DNA from: Strigops habroptila
Taxonomy: Eukaryota > Chordata > Aves > Psittaciformes > Psittacidae
Direction: 5' to 3'
Assembly (NCBI RefSeq): GCF_004027225.2
Contig: NC_044282.2
Span: 62,733,725-62,797,724, forward strand
DNA length: 64,000 nt
Shown: positions 11,633 to 22,655 of the stretch, one piece after another
How the letters are laid out: each line of letters starts with the position of its first letter
Position numbering within the stretch: position 1 is the stretch's first letter
The notes under the pieces: generated by a model
What the model was told of the DNA's origin: nothing
What the model saw: only the letters and a program-made list of their open reading frames with translations
The model's database searches: none
Position numbers and translations under genes: made by a program

Positions 11633-13045
11633 ATGGCCGGTAAGCCCCGCAGCGGCTGCGAGGCGCTGAAGGTGGTGGCCCGGTGCCGCCCGATGAGCAG
11701 GAAGGAGGAGGCGGCGGGCTACGAGCGCGTCCTGGAGCTGGACGTGAAGCTGGGGCAGGTGAGCATCCGGAACCCCCGCGCCTCCCCCGGGGAGCTGCCC
11801 AAGACCTTCACCTTCGACGCTGTCTACGACGCCAGCTCCAAGCAGGCGGACCTCTACGACGAGACGGTCCGGCCGCTGATAGACGCCGTGCTGCAGGGCT
11901 TCAATGGCACCGTCTTCGCCTACGGCCAGACGGGCACCGGCAAGACCTACACCATGCAGGGGGCCTGGGCGGAGCCGGAGAAGCGGGGCATCATCCCCAG
12001 CTCCTTCGAGCACATCTTCACCCACATCTCCCGCTCACAGAACCAGCAGTACCTGGTGAGGGCCTCGTACCTGGAGATTTACCAGGAGGAGATCAGAGAC
12101 CTCCTTGCCAAGGACCAGAGCAAGAAGCTGGAGCTGAAGGAGAACCCTGAGACGGGGGTGTACATCAAGGACCTCTCCTCCTTCGTCACCAAGAACGTGA
12201 AGGAGATTGAGCATGTGATGAACCTGGGGAGCCAGACACGGTCAGTGGGTAGCACTAACATGAATGAGCACAGCTCCCGCTCCCACGCCATCTTCCTCAT
12301 CACCATTGAGTGCAGTGAGACGGGGCCGGATGGTGAGGAGCACATCCGTGTGGGCAAGCTCAACCTGGTGGACCTGGCTGGCAGCGAGCGCCAGAGCAAA
12401 ATGGGGGCCCACGGAGAGCGCCCCAAGGAAGCGTCCAAGATCAACCTCTCCCTCTCTGCCCTGGGCAATGTCATCTCTGCCCTTGTGGATGGCAGGAGCA
12501 CGCACATCCCCTACCGGGACTCCAAACTGACCCGCCTGCTGCAGGACTCCCTCGGGGGCAATGCCAAGACAATCATGGTGGCCACCTTGGGCCCAGCCTC
12601 TCACAGCTATGACGAGAGCCTCTCCACCCTCAGGTTTGCCAACAGGGCCAAGAACATCAAGAACAAGCCCCGGGTGAACGAGGACCCCAAGGACACATTA
12701 CTGAGAGAGTTTCAGGAGGAGATTGTCCGTCTGAAAGCCCAGCTGGAGAAACGTGGCATGTTGGGGAAGAAGAGGAGAAGGAGCAGCCGGAAGAAGAAGG
12801 CAATGGATGGAGAAAGCGCTGCGGAGAACGAAGGGGAGGATGACAATGAGGATGGCCTGGAGAAGAACATGGAGAGCTACTTGAAGGAGCAGAAAGAGAG
12901 GCTGGAAGAGGAGAAAGCTGCTATCCAGGATGACCATAGCCTGGTGAGCGAGGAGAAGCAAAAGCTGCTTCAGGAGAAGGAGAAGATGATTGAGGATCTG
13001 CGGAAGGAGCAGGAGGCCACAGAGCTACTGGCCACCAAGTACAAG
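11633..13045 (+). CDS. KIF3C: KIF3C coding exon 1 (motor domain, 471 codons)
   Basis: It starts at an ideal Kozak site (GCCGCCATGG) and encodes the entire motor, neck linker ([19 protein letters not shown]) and first part of the stalk. It ends KYK before donor GTACGT. Human KIF3C likewise has its motor in one large first coding exon, as I recall. Confidence 0.95.
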
Positions 13046-16000
13046 GTACGTGTTGCCACATGCTACTGGGAGCAATGCTGGGGGAAGACCTGCTTTGCCT
13101 CCAGCCCCTTGTGGGGTGCCTGAGAGGCTCCCAAGCAGGGTGTCCAAGCAAGGTGGGCTTCCAAGCAAGGTGCCCAAGCAGGGTGCCCAAAGGCAGCCCC
13201 ATGCTCCCGTGTAGTGTTGGGCTGGAGTTGCCCTCAGACATGGAGCTGCATGGGGACCTTTTGTGGGAGCTCTGGGGGCGGTGGGGCAGGAAGGGCCATG
13301 GGGCAGTGGATCACTGGTGGCATGAGTTTGCTGTGTTCAGCTCTTGTCCCCCTCAGCACAACAAAGCAGCTTGCAGCGGGGCGGGGGAGTGATGCTGCAC
13401 ATTTGTTCCTGGTGGCCCCGGGAACACGCCCAGGGCTGAGGCTGGGGCCATGGCACTGCCTGCCCCCCATGTCCATCGCCATGGCTCCCACCCCAGCTTG
13501 GGGACGCTGGAGGAGAGGGGCCACAGCAGCCATAGCCCAGCCCTGTGTTGGGGACCGGGACTGCCCTACTGCCCCCCCACCCCTGCTCCCCTCCTGGTGA
13601 GGCTGGGGGGTCAGGTGTGAGCGCAGGGCTGGGACAGTCACGGTGATGGAGAAGGAGCCCCAGCACCCTGCCCCACTGTGTCACGCTCTGACACAGCCCC
13701 TCCGTCACCATGGTGGCCCGGATGCGGTGGCTGGGCTGGGGACCAGCATGGAGCCTTCCAGCCAGGGACATGCCTGGGGTGTCAGTCTCTGCTGGGGAAT
13801 TCAGGGGCTGAGCAGGGGTATGCTTCCATGCCCTCCTCCCTGGCCAAAGCCTTCTTTGTTGCAGTCTCAGGGATGCGCAGCCAGGCCCAGGGATGTGCGG
13901 CCGTGTTCAGGGATGCATGATCATGCCCAGGGATGCGTGGCTGTGCTTGGATGCCTGCACAGACACCTGCAGGCTCACACTGTGACATGCAGCTGGGGCA
14001 GAGCCACGGGGGAGGACACAGGTTGCCTGCTGGCATGCCGGGTGTCCCATGCTGGGTGTCCTGGTGGAGCAGGATACTCGGTGTGGAGGGGGGCTCCCCG
14101 CAGTCAGTCCCTGCACTGTCGCCGCGGTGGAGTGCAGGTTGTCACTGGCAGCCGTCCAGCGTGGTGTCCTCGTCCGGCACGGTGCAGTGGAGCTGGCTCG
14201 GGGCCACCGCATGTCCTGTAACTGCTGAGTAACAAGGCAGGGCCGGAGGTGAGATGATGCTGAATCCTTTTTGGTGGCCTTTGGAGCTGCTCTGCATGCT
14301 GGCACCCTCCACCCGTGGCGGCACGGTACAGTCACAGCAGTGAGGTATTGCCCCAGGGGGCAAGAATCCCCACAGTGCCAGCAATGGAGGGCAGAGCCTG
14401 CTATGATGCTCACCCGACCGGGCATTGCCTGGGGCCAGGCAGGAGGCACCAGTGTGACAAGAGCCTTGTGTCCCTCTCACATGTTTAATGGCTTCATAGT
14501 GACTGTGACAATGGCAGATGTAGTAACTGGGGGGACACAGGGTGCCCCACACATGTGTGGGTGATGCAAGCTGGACGCTGTCTTGCTGTCACACTCGTGG
14601 GCTCTGCCTCTGCTATCTGGCACAGCCAGGGCCCAACCCTACAGTCTGGCTGGGACATGTGGCAGCTTGAAGAGGTGGGGGCCAGATGTGCACCATGGCA
14701 CCCAGGTGGATGGGCTGTGCCTGCAGCTGCTCTGAGCCCCTTGCCCGACGGCTCCGCTGGGTGCCGATACAGGGGTCAGCGGGCAGGAAAGTGCCAGGGA
14801 AGTCATTTGGGTGCCGGAAATGAGCTCCTGTGAGAGGCTTAGCGTTCAATCTGCCCTAGGCGCTAAAGAAGATTTGGAGTCATCTTCGTTAAAAGTAATA
14901 AATGCTTTGGCAGGGGGAAAATGGTGGCGCTAAGAAACCCCCTAATCCCATGTGAAGGTGGCAGCCAGTGATTAACCCATGGAGAGGTGTGGCAGTGTGC
15001 TGCCCTGGCCAGGCATTGGCCCTGCGGCCGCCTGGTCTCCTCCCTGCACCCCAGCAGGGTTTGGAGGACACTCACCATCACAGGATGCAGTTAGAACCAA
15101 GACAAAGCAGGACAAGGGGTGACGGGCCCCTTAGCACCCCAGTGCCCCCAGCCCGGGTGCTCCGGTGATGGCACAGGGCCAGATGGGGGCAGACAGCCTT
15201 GGGAGTCTCATCTCCCCCATGGCTTCCCTGCAAAACACCCAGCCAGTGGCACCCAACTGAAGGTGGCAGGGCTGCGAGGAAGGAGGAATCCCCAGCAGCT
15301 GGATGGGCACTCAGGTGGGGATGTGCCCCATAGCACTGAATGGCTGCGAGGGTGGTGGAAGGTGGGAGCTGGAGGTATGGACATGGGGGTTGTCCCACAG
15401 GTGCTGCTTGTATGTTCCTAAACACCCACACTGCCTCACATGGGGACTGGGGAAGGGAAAAAACAGGGGGAAAAATAGGGGAAAAAACAGGGAAAATGAG
15501 TATTGTCCCAGATAGCTGTCGGTGTGATTGAGGTCACCAGTTTGCCTGAGTCTCCACCTCTGTGCCCAGAGTGGTGGCTGGGGGCACAGCACTCCCAGGA
15601 AGAGCCCTGCCCAAGGGCATGTGCTGTGGCACCAGTGAACACCGTATGTGGCACCCCCAGTGCTGGCATTTCCCATGGCGTGGCGTGGTGGCACCCCCCC
15701 CCCTCGCAGGGCCTTGGCTGTGTCAGTGGTGGGGTTCCAGGGGTCCAGGTGTGGGGAAGGAGCTGTCGGTGCTGCCGCTGTGTCGGGGACATCAATTTTT
15801 AAAGCCGTGTGTGGTGATTGGATCCGTCCCTGCTCGCGTCCCTGAGGTGCAGCCATGGGGGGCATGCATGCGTGCACACAGGCTGCGTGTGTGTGGATGC
15901 ACATGCTGCATGTTAGTGCACCCCCATCGCACACGTGTGCGCACATGTGTGCACACACGTTGCAGGAGGACACACGTGGGCCCCACGCGTGGTGCGAGGC

Positions 16001-19000
16001 TGCTGTGGCAGCCCAGGAGGCCTCCTGGCCCCATGGTTTCCAGCCAGGGATGGCTGTGCACACGCATGTTGGATGTGTGCGTGTGTGTGTGTACAGGCAC
16101 ACATGAGTGTGCATACATGAGTGTACTCGTGTGCATCCATGGAGTAAAGGAGAGTATGCATGTGCGTGAGCACAAATGTCTGCATGCTTGGGCATGCTTG
16201 TAGCGATGTACGTGCACTGGTGTGTGTACGTGTGCATGTGTGCAGGGGGTTTGACTGTGCACAGGCATGTGTGTACATGGCTGTGTGCACGTACACCGAT
16301 GTGTGTGAGCCCCTTTTCCCTTGGGAAAGCTGGCATAGGGGTGACAGGGTGGTATGGGATGCGGGAGTCAGAGCGGGTACAGATTTGACTGAGCCGTGGG
16401 AAGTGCTGCTGTGAGTGGTTTCTCTGCAGCATTTTCTCTGGCAAGTCCCAAGGGGCTCGGGGCAGAGCCCCCTGCCTGGCTTGGCACAGCTCGGCATGGC
16501 TTGGCATGGCTTGGCACTGCTCAGCACAGCTCAGCTGGAGGTGGGCGGCCTGGGCTGGGGCCCCACTGCCGGCAGCTGCCGCACATCCGCGGCGTCTCAC
16601 TGGCTCGCAGCTGTGCGGAAGGAAGTGGGACCCAAAACAGCCTGGGCTCAGAGCCAGCGGCCCCGCGCCACGTCCCTATGGAGGGGGCACGTCACTCACA
16701 CCCCCCGCTGCTGCACCCAGCATTAGGCACCGGGCTCGTGGTGTCTGTGTGCAGCCCCTCCCCATCAGAGGAATCATGTGCCGCACCGAAAGCCCCCACC
16801 TCCCTGAAAGCAGGGGTGAGGACAGAGCGCCCAGGACAGGGACCAGCGATGTGGGTGACCACCCGGCAAGAGTGGCCTGGTGCAAACCCCTTGGGGGTGT
16901 GGGGTGGTAGAGCCATGCTCTGAGCCCCCCACCCTGCTCTGCCCCCCAGGCGATGGAGAGCAAGCTGCTCATCGGCGGCAGGACCATCGTGGACCACACC
17001 AATGAGCAGCAGAAGATGCTGGAGCTGAAGCGGCAGGAGATAGCTGAGCAGGTAACAGCACTGGGGCCTGTGGGTGACAGGGGTGTCCTGAGGAGGCCAG
17101 TTCCCCCTCCTGACTCTGAGTGTTTCCCCCTGTGCTGCAGAAACGCCGGGAGCGGGAGATGCAGCAGGAGATGTTGCTGCGGGACGAGGAGACCATGGAG
17201 CTGCGGGAGACTTACACCTCCCTGCAGCAGGAGGTGGAGATCAAAACCAAGAAGCTGAAAAAGGTGAGAGCGTGGCTGTGGGGGACAACCACCCCTCCAG
17301 CCACCAGAGCCCTGGGGCTCGCTGCAGCCCTCAAGCCATGGGGCTGATGGTCTGCTCCTCTCCCCAGCTGTATGCCAAGCTGCAGGCCGTGAAGGCGGAG
17401 ATCCAGGACCAGCACGATGAGTACATCCGTGTGCGGCAGGACCTTGAGGAGGCACAGAATGAGCAGACACGGGAGCTGAAGCTGAAGTAGGTGGTCGCGT
17501 GTCCCCTGCAGCCATGCAGGGCAGAATTGGGGTGCAGAGGGCAGAGCTGGGGGGCACACAGCAGAGCTGGGGTGTGTAGAGCAGAGCTCGGTGCTCAGAG
17601 CAGAGCTGGGGTATGCAGAGCAAAGCTGAGTTATGTGGAGCAAAGCTGAGTTATGTGGAGCAGAGCTGGGGTGCAGGGAGCAAAGCTGGGTTATGTGGAG
17701 CAGAGCTGGGGTGCATGGAGCAAAGCTGGGTTATGTAGAGCAGAGCTGGGGTGCGCAGAGCTGGGGTATACAGAGCAGAGCTGGGGTGCACAGAGCAGAG
17801 CTGGGGTATACAGAGCAGAACTGGGTTATGTAGAGCAGAGCTGGGGTGCACAGAGCAGAGCTGGGGTGCACAGAGCAGGTGGAGGGAGCGATAATGCCTG
17901 CTGACAGGGACACGTGAGCACTTCCACGTGAGCAGTGGCAGAAGGTGTAAAACATATTTACACCTCTTGAGCTGGGTGAGTCACACACAAGAGTGTTAAA
18001 AACTTGCTGAGAAAGGTGAGAAACCAGAAAATACAGAAGCAGAAAAGCCAGTACAGCTGCAGTGCGGGCTGTGGGTGAGTTATGGGACCTGACAGTGGTA
18101 ACTGGAGGTAAGTGTCCCCTGAGGGTACCTGGAGACTGCTCTAGCCCCAGCACTTTCCTCAGAGGAAGAGCCTTTGGGTGGGTTCCTGCCCTACAGGAGC
18201 TCCTGGCACAATGGTGGCAAAGCCACGTTCCCCAGGAACTTCCAGCAGCAGATGCAGCTGCTGGCCCACCACCCTCAGTGGGTGTTTTCCCTTCAGCAAT
18301 AACTGCATTCAGTGTCTTCACAAACCCAGCCTTGAGCATCTTGAGCATATATCTTGAGCATCTTCAAGATAAAATATTTATACTTTTACTAGAAACAAAA
18401 TTTCACTTCGAATTTTGCTGCCTTTCTCTTCAGACATGATTCAAACTTTTTAAAAGCTGGCAACTCAGCGGAGCAACTCCTCAGCAGCGCAAAACAGTTT
18501 TCTGTAGTTGCGTGATTTCGCTCCCAAAATATGGAAAAAATTATTCCCCTGGGGTTCATTTCGCATCACTGAGCTTTCCTTTATCATCTGGTCAGGCAGC
18601 AGGGAGCGGACGGGGGTTCCTGCTGGAGGAAGTCTTGCAGAGCTGCCCATGTCTTCGCTCCTCTCTGATGACTGTCTTCCTCCGCCCTCCCTCTCCTGCC
18701 TCTCTGTCCTGTTGCCTCACCCTCTCAATTTCTATCCTGTTTCCATCTTCCGTATGTTTTCCCATTTCCCTGTGCTGTCTCCCTGTCTCCCCGACATCCC
18801 TTTCCTCTCCCTTTCTGACCTGTTTTTGGTCACTTGCCACATTAACTCCTTCCTCTCCTGCTCCTTCCCCATCTTTGCCCCCGCTCTGTCTCTTGGCCGG
18901 TCATTCAGGTACTTGATCATTGAGAACTTCATCCCACCAGAAGAGAAGAACAAGATCATGAACCGCTTGTACTTCGATGGTGACGAGGACCAGTGGAAGT

Positions 19001-21101
19001 TCCAGCCACTCGTGCCCACCGGAGGGTATGTCCCTGTCCCTGTCCCCAGCCCATGCACTGCCCCTTGCAGGCACAAGGCCTCTGCCTGCAGGGCAGGGAT
19101 GTCCCAGGGGCAGGGGCGACAGCAGGGACCCAGGGATGCTTGCAGGTGCCTATGAGTGGAAATACTTTCCAAGCCAAGCCCCACCAAGAAGGGTCACCCT
19201 TCAGTCACTGCAGCTGAGCTCCATTCATCACCATTTGGATGGGGTTTTACTAGGTATTTATGTTCTCTACTACATGTTCCTCTCTTAATTTATTTTTCAG
19301 AAACAGCAACCAAATGAAGAAGCGGCCTACCTCTGCAGTGGGGTACAAGAGACCCATCAGCCAATTCGCCCGCGTGGCCATGGCCATGGGATCTCATCCT
19401 CGGTACCGGGTAAGTGAGGGGGGCGCTGCTGCATGCCAGGGGGACAAGAAGTCATTGGATAAATGGGATGGATGGAGGGATGGATGGATGGATGGATGGA
19501 TGGATGGATGGATGGACGGACAGATGAACAGTGGGAGAGAAGGCAGAGTAAACAAGCTCATGGTGATTTGGGGTACATCACTTCAAGCTCCCAGCTTTAT
19601 CCACCCACTTGGCAGGATAGGTGGCCATGATTTCAGCTGGTCCATGAGCTGCTGGCTTGGTGGATCTGACAGCTCCTGCTGTTTGAAAGGACAGGGCCAT
19701 TCAGCCTCACCTGCTGGGCTCAGCCCCAGAGAAGACCAGACGAGCTGGAGCAGAGCCATGAGCCTGAACCCCAGTGTGGAGCTTGCCCTGTGGCTGTGGC
19801 AGCCAGCGGAGGGTCCCACTACCCGGCATGCTGGTCACCTTCTCTCAGTGGTGTGGACTTGACAGAGCTGGTGCTGTGTTGAGCCACGCGGTGACTCCTC
19901 ATGTTGGTTTTCCCTTTGCCCTGTCCTACTGCAGGCTGAGAACATCATGTTCTTGGAGCTGGACCTCTCCCCTCCAGCCATCTTTGAGTTTGAGCGGAGC
20001 AGGGACCCGGCAGAGCAGGACCCCCGGGCTCTGCACCTGGAGAGGCTGATGCACCTGGACAGCCTCTTGGAGCGGCCAGTGGCCTCCCGGGTGAGGAAGT
20101 CCCGCTCCTGGTGAGTGCTGGTGGGGACCAGGGGGGACACATGAGTGCTGCAGTGCAGCCAGGATGCTCCATGTGGGCAGCGCGTGGGCTTGGGGCAGGC
20201 AGAGGAGTCATAGCAGAGCTGCAGCCCTTTTCCTTTTGGAGTTGAGCCTGGCCATGAGCTGTTGGGGTGTGATTAGGTTTTAAAATATGGCTGACACTGC
20301 TTTGGTAACAGTTGTTGGATGTGTATTAAAACCAGGTGATATCCATTTCAGTACAGGAAAGTCATAGACCTGTTGGGGTTGGTCCAGAGGAGGCCATAAG
20401 GATGCTCTGAGGGCCAGAGCACCTCTGCTCTGGAGACGGGCTGAGAGAGCTGGGCTTGTTCAGCCTGGAGAAGAGAAGGCTCCAGGGAGACCTTAGAGCA
20501 GCTTCCAGTGCCTAAAGGGGCTGACAAGAAAGCTGGAGGGGGGCTTTAGACAAGGGCCTGCATGGACAGGACAAGGGGGAATGGCTTTAAACTGACAGAG
20601 GGGAGATTTAGATGAGATATAAGGAAGAAGTTGTTCCCTGTGAGCGTGGTGAGGCCCTGGCACAGGGTGCCCAGAGAAGCTGTGGCTGCCCCATCCCTGG
20701 CAGTGTTCAAGGCCAGGTTGGACGGGGCTTGGAGCAACCTGCTCTAGTGGAAGGTGTCCCTGCCCTGTGGCAGGGGGTTGGAACTAGATGAGCTTTAAGG
20801 TCCCTTCCAACCCAAACCATTCCTGTGAATCTATGATATACATGTATCTCAGATGGCGAGACACAAGGTATTGTCCTGCCCAGCATATTAGGGGCATCCT
20901 TTGGTTCTGCCTGTATAGCAAATGATTGAGAAAAAGGATTTTGGGCAGAGCGGGAGGCAGGGGAAGGAGAAGGAAACCAGTTTTTCTCTGTTTGTCTCCC
21001 CATCCAGGTGCCAGACGCCGCGGTCACTGCCGTCCTCAACCACTCATGTCTCCCTCACCTGCAGCTCCCCGTGCGCTGCCACAACGCCAGCTCAGGAGTG
21101 A
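11633..21101 (+). CDS. KIF3C: KIF3C, kinesin-2 motor subunit (complete, 8 coding exons)
   Basis: KIF3C is a plus-end-directed microtubule motor that works with KIF3A or alone, mainly in neurons. Joining 11633-13045, 16950-17051, 17141-17263, 17368-17486, 18909-19025, 19301-19409, 19935-20110 and 21008-21101 gives 750 residues; I recall about 793 in human. All introns are GT-AG. Domains are the motor at about 10-350 with P-loop GQTGTGKT (98-105), switch I NEHSSRSH (211-218) and switch II DLAGSE (247-252). A basic then acidic linker (about 376-410), a coiled coil (about 410-590) and a globular tail follow. The tail segments [11 protein letters not shown] and [15 protein letters not shown] point to KIF3C and not KIF3B. 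Unusually, the glycine/serine-rich loop-11 insert of mammalian KIF3C is missing, which explains most of the shorter length. Confidence 0.95.
13867..13955. repeat. Short minisatellite, about 20-22 bp unit
   Basis: Four or five imperfect copies of CCCAGGGATGCGTGGCTGTG in KIF3C intron 1. Confidence 0.6.
15850..16310. repeat. GT/CA-rich alternating purine-pyrimidine tract
   Basis: Interrupted runs such as GTGTGCGCACATGTGTGCACAC, broken by unique sequence (about 15990-16060), occupy about 460 bases of KIF3C intron 1. Alternating purine-pyrimidine DNA of this type can adopt the Z form (established); formation here is not shown. Confidence 0.65.
16950..17051 (+). CDS. KIF3C: KIF3C coding exon 2 (34 codons)
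   Basis: Encodes [18 protein letters not shown] through EIAEQ of the coiled-coil stalk; flanked by CCCCCCAG and GTAACA; phase 0 at both ends. Confidence 0.95.
17141..17263 (+). CDS. KIF3C: KIF3C coding exon 3 (41 codons)
   Basis: Encodes [20 protein letters not shown] through KTKKLKK of the stalk; flanked by CTGCAG and GTGAGA; phase 0 at both ends. Confidence 0.95.
17368..17486 (+). CDS. KIF3C: KIF3C coding exon 4
   Basis: Encodes [20 protein letters not shown] through TRELKL plus the first two bases (AA) of a lysine codon. The donor is GTAGGT at 17487. Reading on would give LKLK then a stop, so splicing at AA|GTAGGT is needed; joining to exon 5 gives ELKLKYLIIENF. Confidence 0.93.
17487..18908 (+). 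other. KIF3C: KIF3C intron 4
   Basis: GTAGGT donor. The first third is a 20-bp minisatellite (17517-17878). The last 250 bases before the CATTCAG acceptor are strongly pyrimidine-rich (about 18650-18900), a very long polypyrimidine tract. Confidence 0.85.
17517..17878. repeat. 20-bp minisatellite in KIF3C intron 4, about 18 units
   Basis: Very regular 20-base units of the form GAGCAGAGCTGGGGTGCACA, alternating with variants ending GTATACA or TTATGTA. A half unit is missing near 17755. Many units are identical, so the array looks young and likely length-variable. Frames reading through it on both strands are repeat artefacts. Confidence 0.9.
18909..19025 (+). CDS. KIF3C: KIF3C coding exon 5
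   Basis: Completes Lys and encodes [20 protein letters not shown] through PLVPTG, ending in a split glycine (GG, donor GTATGT). This is the conserved kinesin-2 post-stalk segment. Confidence 0.95.
19301..19409 (+). CDS. KIF3C: KIF3C coding exon 6
   Basis: Encodes (G)[17 protein letters not shown] through GSHPRYR; acceptor TTTTTCAG, donor GTAAGT. Confidence 0.95.
19466..19520. repeat. (GGAT)n microsatellite
   Basis: About 13 tetranucleotide units with a few interruptions, 57 bases after the exon 6 donor, in KIF3C intron 6. Confidence 0.9.
19935..20110 (+). CDS. KIF3C: KIF3C coding exon 7
   Basis: Encodes [20 protein letters not shown] through RVRKSRS plus TG of a tryptophan codon; acceptor TGCAG, donor GTGAGT. 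The SPPAIFEFE and [10 protein letters not shown] segments are KIF3C-type tail sequence. Confidence 0.95.
20366..20836 (+). mobile_element. CR1 LINE, 5'-truncated, in KIF3C intron 7
   Basis: Homologous to the 3' end of the full-length CR1 in this window (about 32680-33152): GTCCAGAGGAGGCC, CTGGAGAAGAGAAGGCTCC, CCATCCCTGGCAGTGTTC, and the tail CTTCCAACCCAAACCATTCC. It has frame disruptions and lies in the sense orientation of the host gene. Confidence 0.9.
21008..21101 (+). CDS. KIF3C: KIF3C last coding exon (exon 8)
   Basis: The acceptor is CATCCAG|G. It completes Trp and encodes [20 protein letters not shown] and a short end to TGA at 21099-21101. The serine/threonine-rich end parallels the human C-terminus but is more diverged than the rest. 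Confidence 0.92.
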
Positions 21102-21326
21102 CGTCCTGGACCCCTTGTCCCCTGCACTGCCTCGCAGCGAGGACTGTGCCCTGCCGGCAGCCGAGGAACGGGCCCCAGCCGGCAGCATCTCCACCGGTCC
21201 CAGTTCGTCTTTGTCTTCAGCTACTTTGTGTGCGCATGTGTTAGTGTGAGATGCTCACGAACAGCCCTCCCGGGGCGAGGGGAGCTGCGTCCTCCTGCCT
21301 TCCGCCCCCCTCCCCAATCTGGATCT

Positions 21327-21360
21327 GTCACTTTATTTATTTAACGTATTTATTTATGGA
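21327..21360 (+). promoter_or_regulatory. AU-rich element in the KIF3C 3' UTR
   Basis: Several ATTTA pentamers lie in CTTTATTTATTTAACG and GTATTTATTTATGG. Such clusters can control mRNA stability through AU-binding proteins (established); activity here is inferred. Confidence 0.5.
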
Positions 21361-22530
21361 GTGGTTGATGCGCAGAGTCAGGAGATGCGGTCACACTGGA
21401 GGACATCCAAGGCTGGCAGCGGGCACCACGCGGATGCTCCTCAGGTACGCTCAGCTCCCAGCCCTCCCCGCTGGAGGACAGGGCTGGGGACACCACCAGG
21501 GTGGGCACTGCTGGTGTCCTGGTCACCGTCGTGCTTCACAGAGCTGGCAGGAGGCGGCAGAGGCCCCTCTCTGGTGGCTTTGGCAGAAGGTGAGGCAGCC
21601 CTGGACTCTGGTGCTGCGTTTGCTTTGCTGGATCCCAGGGAATTTGGTGATTTCTACAATGATTTGGAGACTTCCAGAGGGACTCTCCAGCCTGCATCAA
21701 CACCAGTGGCAGCAATGACATCTCACTGACTTCTGGGCATGGCTGTCACTCCAGGAATGCCAGCTCCATCCACAGGGAGGGCTTGCAGATTAACCAAACC
21801 AAATCAGTCCTGATGGTGCCAGGACTTTGCTCACCTGTGCCGCGCTCTGGAGATGGCTGGCCCTGTCCTATTCAGTTGCCTGACACCTCGCTTGCTCCCA
21901 TCTCTGACCAAGTGGGTATTTAACTCCTAGCAGCAAGAACAGGAGACGGAAATCTCTATCCGCTTCCACCCACCCCTCCTCAAGACACACATCGTCTGGG
22001 GAGCTGTGCTGCCTACATGAAACCAGTGGTGAAAGCATCCACCATGCTGGCAACTAGAGGCAGTGAAGAAACGCAGGACAAGGCAGTGATGCCCAGAGGA
22101 GTGATGTCAGCATCACTCTCCTTGGGCTGAGTAATACCATGTGGAGGTTACCTCATTGTTGGGAGAAATTTCCTGGTGTTGCATGGGTTTGTGGAGGGAT
22201 GGATGTGAAACGGGTAATGGATAAGAAGAGGGCAAGCCATAAGGCTGCTCTAGCGATCTGAAACCCATCCCTCGCAGTAGCACACGTGGGTGCCAGGACA
22301 TCATTCAGTGTCACAGGGTCATTCAGCTTTCAGCAATTCAATTGAGGGAAGGCAGGTCCTTGCTGAAGACCATTCCTGGCAGTGCCAGGCCAGCACCTGT
22401 GGTTTTACTGGGATGGCTTCCGGCTGCGCAGAGGTGGGGGAGATGCGTTTATTTGACAAGATCAGAATGAATGGGGAGTGAGCCCCTGGTTCACCTGGAA
22501 GGATGTGGGTCTTCACAGGGATACACGCTG

Positions 22531-22655
22531 AGGCCAGGCAGTGGGATGGGGCTTTGAGCCTGGTCTAGTGGAAGGTGTCCCTGCCCATGGCAGGGGGTTG
22601 GCACTGGATGAGCTTTAAGGTCCCTTTCAACCGAAACCGTTCTATGATTCTATGA
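22531..22655 (+). mobile_element. CR1 3'-end fragment within the inferred KIF3C 3' UTR
   Basis: Includes TCTAGTGGAAGGTGTCCCTG, GGCAGGGGGTTGG and the tail GTTCTATGATTCTATGA typical of CR1. Confidence 0.9.

Larger units (their letters stand above)
13046..16949 (+). other. KIF3C: KIF3C intron 1
   Basis: GTACGT donor, CCCCCCAG acceptor. It carries simple repeats: AAGCAGGGTGCCC-type units (13130-13195), about 22-bp CCCAGGGATGCGTGGCTGTG units (13867-13955), a GGGAAAAAACA tract (15450-15500), a GT/CA-rich block (15850-16310) and CTTGGCATGG units (16480-16535). No exon or mobile element was seen. Confidence 0.85.

Noticed and set aside
17517-17878. CRISPR-like array
   Set aside because: Units are contiguous 20-mers without unique spacers, in a vertebrate intron; it is a minisatellite.
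11633-21101. Identity as KIF3B instead of KIF3C
   Set aside because: Loop 11 and switch I look KIF3B-like, but the N-terminus, linker, the tail ([28 protein letters not shown]) and the neighbours RAB10 and ASXL2 all indicate KIF3C.
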